Below, in pieces: positions 55,303 through 64,000 of a stretch of DNA of 64,000 nucleotides. The DNA is from Plasmodium coatneyi (Eukaryota > Apicomplexa > Aconoidasida > Haemosporida > Plasmodiidae). Location: positions 973,501 through 1,037,500 of the forward strand of contig NC_033565.1 of assembly GCF_001680005.1 (NCBI RefSeq), read 5' to 3'. The notes below the pieces were generated by a model. It searched no databases. It saw only the letters and a list, made by a program, of their open reading frames with translations, and was not told where the DNA came from. Every line of letters begins with the position of its first letter. Position 1 is the stretch's first letter. Both the position numbers and the translations under genes were made by a program.

Positions 55303-56268
55303 CCGTGAGGGGGAAGCACCTTCATGGGGGGACATATACCATAGTTCGCTGAAGATGGTTTAATGGGATCATTTTTCCTACTCGGGGAGAGGCACCTCTG
55401 CGGATATGCGTGTTATGTGACAACGAGGAATATAGCCATGGTGCATTGTGCATTATGCACCGGGGGCTTAGCATACCATTTTTTTTTTTTTTTTTGAGAA
55501 ACGACGCCGCGTCGAAATGTATGCCCCCTTTTTACCAGCCTTAACCACTTTGAGCATATGTAACAAAGCAGCACACTTATTTGTGCATACCTATTTTGCA
55601 TTTTTTTTTTTTTTTTTTTTAAAAAACTCAACTTTGTGGTTTATGTTTGGATCGGCACAACGTCGCCGTGAGTGCAGTTGATGGGGACGATGTAGCACTT
55701 CTCGTGTGTGTGGGGAGTGCTCCTTTTTTTGTGGATGTCGGGTGGAGGCACTTGTATGTATATGCCCCCTTTGACAACCGACTCCCCCGGTGCAGCTGCT
55801 GTTAGTGGGATGGTGCCGACGATATTTTGCAATTTTGGTGAGGTGCGTTTTTCACCGCGGTGGTAAGTAGCACAAAATTGGTGGCTTCTTTTTTTTTTCG
55901 AGCACACTTTCGCCAAGCATTATTTTGTGAAGCATTTTACCGAGAATTTTTTGAATCACATTTTATTACAATTCTCTTTTTACTTCACTTGAAACATTTT
56001 TCTTTTCTTTTTTGCAACAACACTCTCATTAAGAATCTCTCTCTATACGTTTGTCGTTTGGCTTTCATTTTCACAATTGACGTGAGCCCCACCGGAGTAA
56101 CACCACACAAGTGCAAAAGTGAACCTGCAAAAACTGTAAAGCTAAAAAGCTGTTCATCTATAAACCTGCAAACCGGCAAACCTGCCTACCGACGGAGTTC
56201 CCCCCCGTTACTGCGAATAGCCACCCCTTCGAAGAAAATTTTTTTTTTCTGACCAATTAGCCCACACA
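55303..56268. other. Intergenic, EngB 3' / PNP 5'
   Basis: Contains T tracts at 55480-55495 and 55601-55620. No gene seen. The PNP 5' UTR is pyrimidine-rich with TTTTTTTTT just before the ATG. Confidence 0.5.
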
Positions 56269-57006
56269 ATGAAGGAAGAAATGCAAAGGCATATTAAGCT
56301 GACCCCATCACAGACGACCCCCGTTGTGCTGGTCGTAGGGGACCCAGGTCGAGTGGACAAGGTGAAGATGTTATGTGACTCGTATGTAGATTTGGCATAT
56401 AACAGAGAATACAAAAGTGTTGAATGTACATACAAAGGGCAGAAGTTCCTCTGTGTGAGTCACGGAGTGGGTTCAGCAGGATGTGCCATCTGTTTTGAGG
56501 AGCTGATGAATAACGGAGCAAAGGTAATCATTCGTGCTGGTTCCTGTGGTTCTCTCCAACCAGGTCTAATGAAGAGAGGAGATATTTGTATATGTAATGC
56601 AGCCGTAAGGGAGGACAGAGTATCTCACCTTATGATCTACTCCGATTTCCCAGCTGTGGCCGATTTTGAAGTTTACGACACGTTAAATAAAGTTGCCCAA
56701 GAATTGAAGGTCCCCGTTTTTAACGGAATTAGTTTATCCTCTGACATGTACTACCCACACAAGATCATACCCACAAGACTGGAGGATTATTCAAAGGCTA
56801 ATGTTGCTGTTGTCGAAATGGAAGTAGCCACGTTAATGGTTATGGGTACTCTACGAAAGGTAAAAACAGGCGGCATTTTCATCGTCGATGGATGCCCATT
56901 GAAGTGGGACGAAGGGGACTTTGACAACAACCTCCATCCAGAGAGACTTGAAAGTATGATCAAGGTATCTTTGGAGACCTGTGCCCGCTTGGCGAAGAAG
57001 TACTAA
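56269..57006 (+). CDS. PNP: Purine nucleoside phosphorylase (hexameric, NP-I family)
   Basis: 245 residues, single exon, start ATG 56269. PNP phosphorolyses inosine, guanosine and 5'-methylthioinosine, supplying hypoxanthine for the parasite's purine salvage. The sequence is essentially the known Plasmodium enzyme: phosphate-binding GDPGRVDK near the N-terminus, SHGVGSAGCAICFEEL, phosphate-contacting Arg in RAGSCGSLQPG, VEMEVATLMVMG with the ribose-binding Glu, and the catalytic Asp in IFIVDGCPLKWDEGDF. Length and residues are complete; there is no sign of truncation. Cytosolic. Confidence 0.96.
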   Translation: MKEEMQRHIKLTPSQTTPVVLVVGDPGRVDKVKMLCDSYVDLAYNREYKSVECTYKGQKFLCVSHGVGSAGCAICFEELMNNGAKVIIRAGSCGSLQPGLMKRGDICICNAAVREDRVSHLMIYSDFPAVADFEVYDTLNKVAQELKVPVFNGISLSSDMYYPHKIIPTRLEDYSKANVAVVEMEVATLMVMGTLRKVKTGGIFIVDGCPLKWDEGDFDNNLHPERLESMIKVSLETCARLAKKY

Positions 57007-57264
57007 ACGGGTAAGTGCGTCAATCGAAGTATATCAGTGGATGCGTGTGTAGGGGGATTCATTTTTACGCACGTCCGTTTGCGCGAAGGTGAAGCATTCC
57101 TGAGAGGAAGTTGCTTTTTGCCAGTATGTGTGATATTTCTCCTTCAATAGAAACGTGTTTTATTTTTTATTTATTTTTTTCCTTTCATATGTTAAAACGT
57201 ACGAATTGTAAAGGGGTATCGTTGACGATCCTTTTGCATATCTCCCTGCAGAGCATCGCTGCAG

Positions 57265-57295
<31 letters not shown>

Positions 57296-58054
57296 CATGC
57301 TTCACACACGCGTAAACACAGGTACGTAGCAACATAGGAACATGTGTTCTGTGCGCCTGCCCTCACCGATCAGTTTTCCCAACTGACCATCCACAACACA
57401 TTCAACCAAAGTGACATTTCTCGCTCGTCCTACGGGTCTACGTTTTTGCAACTCATTTAAGTGGTCAAACGGGGGAAAAGCTTAACGACAGGGCGTCAAT
57501 GCGTGTTGCGCAAGGTGGCTAGTTATCGTTGAAAAAAAAAAAAAAAAAAAAAGGAAAACTGATATGCCATGCGGGGGGAAGGAGACCCCCCAAATGGTCT
57601 ACGAATAAACTACGAATGGTTTGCGTGCCACGGTGCACATGCTGTTGCGGCTCCCATATGGAAAAGGTTGGCTTGTCCTCTTCAGATCACCTTGCGCGTG
57701 AGGAGGATTACCGTTCGTTCAAGGAACTCAGCTCGATTAGGAGTTCCCCCTGCGAAATGGGAAAAAAGATGCATGGCATAAATACGCATCTCATGCATCC
57801 GTGGGAATGAACGCGTGGTTGTTGCGGTGGCTGCTCCTCTACGATGGGGAAGGAGTCACCCGTGCAGTTGGCATTACTATCGTTATGTGGTCCAGGAGGT
57901 TGGCCCTTTTGAGGAATAATTCGTGAAGCACTTGGGCGGAGTAAAAGGGGAGTTGCCTGAAGGGGGGAAATGTATATGCATGTGTATACACGTTTGGGTG
58001 TAATCGTGATATAGCCCATTGGGGCGGGTCAAAAAGGGTAGGTGTGCATCCGTC
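57007..58054. other. Convergent spacer, PNP / CPSF1
   Basis: T24-class tract at 57270-57294 and A tract 57532-57552. No gene seen. Confidence 0.5.
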
Positions 58055-61000
58055 TCAGTAGCTGCATCGTAGTAGTTCCTCATACCGTAACATGTCATCG
58101 AAGAGGACGTTTTTGATCGAGAAGGAGTCGGTTTTCCTGTGGAGGTTAAGTCTGACCGACTGGGTGAAAACATCAGGGGTCAAATCCGCGTGTGTATTGA
58201 CAGCCAAGTGGGGAAAGAGGGACGTCCTAACCAATTTGTAAGTTTCCCTCAGGAAGGTAAACGATTTGCTTCCAACCGGGTGAAACAAATGCATAGATCC
58301 GTCGTTCGAAATGGACAGAGCAGAGTTGGACCTCCGATCTGGATGCACAGCATTCACAAATTTAAGTATTCTTCTACAAAAATTGAAAAAATTAAAAATG
58401 TATAAAGTATCCACAGATTGGTAATTCCTGAACGAAAAGATGAGAACGTTGTTGTAGACATCCATGGCGAGGATACACATGGAAGAGTCCAAAACGATGT
58501 ATTGACAACAGAGGACATTTAAATTTGCGCTAAAAAAAGGCTTCGCTATAGGGATGATACTTCTACTATCGTACTGTTGCTCATATTTATACATGTCTAT
58601 GAATATACCTCTATACAGATCTGCTATGATGAAAAAATTTTTTACGACTTTTACATCACTGATGTAGAAATTGTTGTCCAGGAAGGCACCTTTGGTAAAG
58701 TCGTTTTGATTCACCTCATGAATAAAAAGCTTCGAGTTCATGCAGTGCAGGATGTTGCAGTGTACGTTTGGGTCGACATGTCTGCTTTTTCGGTTCGTCC
58801 TTCCCGTTGTTATAATCCTATTACCGTGGGGATAGGGCACTTCCCCCTCTGCTGGTGAGAGTAATTCCCCGTACTTACCATAATGGTTCGTGTCACCCCC
58901 ATTACTGAGGATGACGCTTTGGAGGGCACTATCCAACCCCCCATTTGGGAAACCCTCGCTGTGCATGTAGAACGGGTGGATCTGCGTCACTGAGCTGTTA
59001 TACGTCTTTTTCATGTATAGGGATAGCTTTCCTTTTTTGCTCTTCCCAATGGGGGGGTATTCGCCCTCTTCATTTCCTTCCGTTGTTGCTTCTCCTTCCC
59101 TGGTAGGATTTTCCCTGTTGGGATTCTCCCCGATGGGATCCTCCCCCACCCGCACGAACACGCCGCTTAAGTCAAACACGTAGATGTTCCCCTGCGTTTC
59201 GACCCTCTCACCAATATTTAAGCTGGTGCTCACGTAAATGTACTCCTTTCCGTGGAGACACCCGAAGGAAACACAGTGCACTTCCTCACTGTGCTCAAAG
59301 GTGTAGTATCCATAGATTCGTTTTTTATTACACTCGTGTAGGAGGAGTAACTTACTAAACTTTGCATTCGTTTTCGCAGAGCAAATCAGTTTGTTGTTCT
59401 TCCTGATCATCTGCTCGTCTTTCTTTGTCGTTACGTCCTCCCCGTTTTCGTTGTCGTTTCCGCAGAGGAACCCCTTCAGCTTGTGCGTGTACTGGTTGTT
59501 AATGCTGTCCTGCAAGTGCACATTTGGCACGCACTGCACTTCTTCCTCCCCTGCATATGCAACGTTATTTCGCAATTCGTCTTTTTGCAAATTTAGTCTC
59601 CTTTTTTGTAGCTTCTTCAGGCAGTGGTATTCCTCATATTTCATTCGGACCACGGCACAGATGATCTTTCCGCGGGTGGTGCTGTGCAAGGGTGGGTCCG
59701 TTTCGGTGGGTTCGCCCTGTTGGTTAGGTGCAACTGGGTGATTGTCTTGCTCCGTGTCTTCCGTTGGTTTGTTCGCCCCCTTTTTTTGGTGTCGTTTCCC
59801 CCTCTTCAGAAAGTACTCAAACTGCGAAACGGCAATCTTACAAACGTACGGGTAGGACAAAAAGAGCTTCGAGACGAAGTCGTCGTTGAAGGAGAGTTTA
59901 TTCGGAGGGGGTCTTCTCACAAGGAACACCTCCTTCTGTACTTGTACCTTGTCGACGTTGCTGTGGTGGCAGATCACCTCCAAAGGGGGAGAAGCCCCAC
60001 TTAGCGTCTGCGCAACGTCACGGTTTAACTGTGATTCGCGCTGAAGGAGGTCATTTAGGCCAGGTCGTTCCGAACCTGCTGCACATACTTTTTCTTCTTC
60101 CCCAATTGTAACGATGCGAAGGCCCGTTGGTTCAACCCTGAGGAACGCATTACCGTCAATTTTTACCATACCCTTGGGTTGTCCCTCCGGTGCGATTTCG
60201 CCCTCCCCACCGCAGCGGTGAACAAATAGCTTCCCCCTACAATTGGACAATAGTAAAGGGGGGAAGGATGCGTTGTACGAACGGACCTTCTGATAAAGCT
60301 GCTCTTGCTGATTGCCAGTCACGTGACTTAAGTCCACCTTGGAGATGTCCACATGGGGATAACCTACTATGCAATTGGATAGTTTTTTTTTCTTCTTCTT
60401 TTTCTCCTTCATTTGAAGTCCTACTCTGTCCTCTTTAGTCCTTCCCTTGTTTTTCCCATCAATGTGGAGGAAGAAACCGTTGTTCATCTCTTCCTTATCA
60501 CGCGAAATGGTGACAACTTGTGCGTTTCCACCATTGGGGTCCTTCACAAAATGAACGTTACTGAGTAGGGGTTGTGTATACCTGTGTGTGACCACCTGGA
60601 ACTTCAATCTGATTACGTTTCTCACCTCGCGAACGCTTTTGTAGATCAGGATGGGTCTCCCCGTTAGGAAAACGATTAAGACGTAGTTGGGGCCTAGTGG
60701 GAAGAGGAGCACATTTATTACCTCCTCCAGTTTATACGTGTCGAGGAGGAGTTCCCCGGGGGGCACCTCTCCCTCCTCTGTTTTTATTTTCTCGCGTTTG
60801 TGACGTTTGTAACGTTTGTGACGTTTGTAGCGTTTCGCGTTGTACAGATACTTGGGCACATCTAACAAAGCGTTGCTAATAAAAAGGGTGCGTCTCTTCT
60901 CCAGGTGGAAAATACGCAGGGTGCAGTTGGAGTCATCCAGAAAAGCGAGAAGACTCTGGGTTCTCCTCTTCACCGTGGAAATACAGCGGACGTTGTCCAA

Positions 61001-63999
61001 CTGGGTGTAGAAGGAGATAATTTCTCCTACGTTTGAGTCACCCATCCTTTTTACAACTTCGCAAAACAGGTCTGGCGTTTGGGTCAGAAAAATGGAAAGC
61101 AGGTCTTGCTCCTTTATGTTGGTGCAATTCCAGGGGGAAGGTTCTCCCTCCATGACGGTAGTTGCAAACTGGAGGAGGTTAATTTCCTGTTCCCCACTGT
61201 CCACATCTAGACAACGTAACAGACACATGTTAAGTAACGACGTGACTTCACCCACCCGCAGCAACAGGTCTGTCACTGCGTCTATGTGGAAGGTGTACAC
61301 AGAGCAGCTACCACTTTCGTGTCGAAGAATTAAAAACTTCCTCACCAGCTTGCACTCCACCACGGCGTCCTCCAAACAGATGTTGCGAAGCACCATGCAC
61401 GTGTTGGCGTAAAGAGACACGTTGATCTGTTTCTGGCAAACCTGCACTAGTAAAGACTTAAACCTTAACAGAGCTATGCAATTCCCTTCCATACTTAAGT
61501 GAGTATTTTTTTCTCTCTCCATGAGGAAAAACTGCACGTACTTTTCTTTTAATTCAGCTTCGATGTGACTGCTGATCCTTTCATCCGATTCGTCTACTCG
61601 GCCAACGGAATGGTCCGCCCCACGGTTGGAACCCCCCTCCTCCAGGTATCTTTTCACATCCCTATTGCTGTAATGAACAAACGGGTAGGATCTAAAAAAG
61701 GCAAGAAAGGCGTTCGCCTTGGCGGTGCCCGTTGGAGGGAACTCCACGTGGTCGAATGGTTGCCCCTGCAGACTGTCTCCCCTTAGCGTATATATAACTT
61801 TGGCCCGATGATTGCAAAGTAGGGATCCCCTTGGGTTGTCCCCCACGTCAGACGAGTGCAACCCATTACTTGTTGGTTCATCCACTGGTAGTTCCTTGTT
61901 CCCATTCGAAGGAGTCATTTTTGTGATTGTCCCCTTTTTCTGTCTCCATGCGTTAAGGTTGTCTACGCATAGGAGGAGGCTCCTCCTTATCAGTCCATTG
62001 TCTTCACCCTCCTCGGGTTTCCATTCTTCTAGGTTAATCATAACATACTGACGGATGCTGTTCCTTCTTCCTCCCTCACTGGCACACACACTCTTTACAC
62101 AGATTCCTCCGAAGGACACATTTAAGAGAGTTGTAAAAGGAACTTTGAAGAAAATTTTCTGAATGCTGCTAAATTTTTTATTCCCTATAAGGGCGAAGTA
62201 GCCGCTGTTGTTGATTAGGTTGGGTTCCTCATTCGATTTAACCAAATCTGTCAGCATCCCTTTGGAGCATATTTTATCCACTATGGTTATTACTTCTTTT
62301 TTTGGGGGGTTATTTCCTTGGGGGAGGTGGGTTCCCATTTTTTTTTCCCGCTTTTTTTTCTTCCTTCTCTTAAGGATGAAAAGGGAAGGTACGTACTCGA
62401 CCCCCCCTTGGGCATTTATCAAGGAATAATTTCCTTCCAAAATTTTTATTTTTTTTTTATATTTTTGAAATAGGAAGTCGTACTTGCTGTGGTTGAGTCC
62501 TTTCGTGTGTTCGTTCACCGTTGGGTTTTTGTTCAGGTAGGTTAGGAGGTCCATTAGGAAGTTGTCATTCGGTCGTTCCTTCTTGGCCCCTCGTGGTGGG
62601 TTTCCACGATTGGTTAGAACGGGGGAAGGCGCAATTAGGGGATCTTCATTTGTAGACAGAACGTCCATATCGGGTGGCACGTCCCTGATATGGGATCCCT
62701 CATCACACTTCTTCCTCTTCATTGCATGTGCAGGGGGAGCTGCCTTTCTCTTCCTCGAGGATCCTCTGATGGGTTCACCCCTGGTGGGTCTTCCCCGCCT
62801 TTTCCTCACGAGCAAATCCACGTCGGCTCTACCACAGAGCCCATTGTAGCAGCACACAAAGTGGACTCTCCCTCCAAAGAAATAAACAGAGAACTTAGCT
62901 AAATCATACTTGAACGTGTGAACCTTCCTCCATTTTATCAGATTCACCAAATTGTTATGATCCCTTGATAGGGTCCCTTCCAGGACACACCTCCTGGTCA
63001 GTATAAAAAGCTTCCCCTTCTTGTAACACATGTTGCTACTACTCTGTTTGAAGCGCACATTAAAATCTGTGCAATCACAGAACAGAGTTTCCTTCCTTTG
63101 CGAGTGAAGAACCCCATTGGTGTAACCACTTTTTTTAAAAATATAAATTACCTTTTGGTTTTTTTTCATGTTTAGTAGGTAGATATAATCCTGGCAGAGA
63201 CATATTAGGAGCTCCTTCACCCGCAGGAGGTCTACAGTACCGTTTGGGAACCCCTTGATCAGCTTGTTCGCGTCAAACTTGTGATCCTCCTGCCGTAGGA
63301 TTAGCATCTTCAGGCTCAGTTCTTCCAGTGTGGCGTGTCCCACGTTGACCTGCAGGGGTGGGCACAAATAAGGTATAGTGATAGGGTATAGTGACAAGGT
63401 GGAATGGTGAGTAGCACAGTTACAGACGCGCCGTGAAGACTTACCGGCTCATTCTGCAGCAACACGTGGATATTCCCGCCATGGAAAAAAATCTTTTTAA
63501 TAAAAATAAAATGCCGATAGAGGTCCTGCAGGTTAACTTTCATAACGTTAAACAGGTAGAGGCCCTTCCCAAAGTAGATCGTCTTCATCTCTCCAGCACA
63601 AGTCGGGTCCAAACCATTTTTCCTCCGTCTCCTCGATGAGTAGAAAAGGAAGTAAATCGTTTTGAAGTCACTCGAGAAGGAAACAACGAATTCGCAAAAA
63701 TTCAAACTTCGCTTCCTCCTTTTGGCTTGTCCATTTTGGCCAATTCGGAGGGTCTGCTTATAAGTATCCCCAATGTTGATGTCCTCTGGAACGGGTCGAT
63801 CTAGCCAAAAAGGGTCTTCCATGTCGTCACTTCTTCCCCTCTCACCGTAAGGGTTAAAATATGTTTCGTCGTTAATACCGTTTTGTGAGTTGAGTTCCGA
63901 TTTGGTGGGCTTTCCAACCGGAGCTGCCTTCCTCCTTCGACCTGTTCCTTTTCCCTTTCGCTTTTTCGTGGGCACTACTTGCTGGGGGAGTTCCCCTCC
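58055..63999 (-). CDS. CPSF1/CFT1-like cleavage and polyadenylation factor subunit, 5' end beyond window
   Basis: Exon 2 is 63349..58055 and exon 1 is 63445 up to the right edge; the frame is open with no ATG before the edge, so the N-terminus lies outside. At least 1,949 residues are visible. CPSF1 (CPSF160/Cft1) is the large WD40/beta-propeller scaffold that helps recognise the poly(A) signal. The best-conserved part is the C-terminal third: NSKLFIHEVNQNDFTKGAF, NNFYISDVKVVKNFFIIADL, YRGIFIDMYKYEQQ, IPIAKPFFSANLNVL, VLDSSMCILAMDVYNNVLIF and the final VLFDDMLRYEELLRCSY. Long Lys/Asn-rich insertions inflate the length, including a KRYKRHKRYKRHKR repeat and poly-Lys runs. The intron is GT-AG, phase 0. 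Assignment is by C-terminal similarity; DDB1/SF3B3 relatives are less likely. Confidence 0.72.
60794..60836 (-). repeat. Coding 18-bp repeat (KRYKRH) in CPSF1-like gene
   Basis: Alternating CGTTTGTGA and CGTTTGTAA 9-mers (plus strand) encode a basic KRYKRHKRYKRHKR stretch. Confidence 0.8.
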
Positions 64000-64000
64000 T

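Overview
This window is nuclear DNA from a malaria parasite of the primate Plasmodium knowlesi/coatneyi/vivax clade. Three things point there. Genes are intron-rich with short GT-AG introns in an intermediate-GC background. Long A/T homopolymers, many over 20 nt, occur in almost every intergenic region. The left edge carries a three-exon PIR/KIR-type variant antigen gene. Every conserved gene has a clear apicomplexan relative, and the order (ROM9, CWC2, histone-fold protein, inositol polyphosphate multikinase, MORN protein, ribose-5-phosphate isomerase, membrane protein, tRNA-Phe, aspartyl-tRNA synthetase, Nudix protein, UvrD, TTLL, small membrane protein, Rab1A, PSOP12, photolyase, PAM16, EngB, PNP, CPSF1) matches, as I remember it, one block of P. 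falciparum chromosome 5. Species cannot be fixed from sequence alone; knowlesi or coatneyi is my best guess.

Layout. Positions 1-3.4 kb are AT-rich multigene-family DNA with the KIR gene, whose two introns are built of mutually complementary repeats. From 3.6 kb onward the window is ordinary core genome: 3.6-9 kb rhomboid protease ROM9 and splicing factor CWC2; 9-19.3 kb a histone-fold protein, an inositol polyphosphate kinase and a MORN-repeat protein whose C-terminal part lies in a shifted frame beyond a T22 tract; 21-25.6 kb ribose-5-phosphate isomerase, a six-exon membrane protein and tRNA-Phe(GAA); 26-32 kb aspartyl-tRNA synthetase and a Nudix-fold protein; 34.7-42.5 kb UvrD helicase, a tubulin-tyrosine-ligase-like protein, a two-TM protein and Rab1A; 43-57 kb the ookinete 6-cysteine protein PSOP12, a class II photolyase, PAM16, EngB and purine nucleoside phosphorylase; 58 kb to the right edge a CPSF1/CFT1-like protein that runs off the window.

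The core genes are housekeeping functions of nucleus, mitochondrion, apicoplast, secretory pathway and cytoskeleton; they do not form one pathway. Convergent pairs are tight (down to 67 bp) while divergent pairs are separated by 1-3 kb of non-coding DNA.

The most interesting unexplained signals are (i) the complementary intron repeats flanking KIR exon 2 and (ii) a dispersed family of short palindromes (core CCTGAAC-NN-GTTCAGG and variants) lying beside long A/T tracts. One member is a fold-back of about 52 bp per arm at 41.4-41.5 kb, and another sits inside the MORN reading frame at the frame-shift point.
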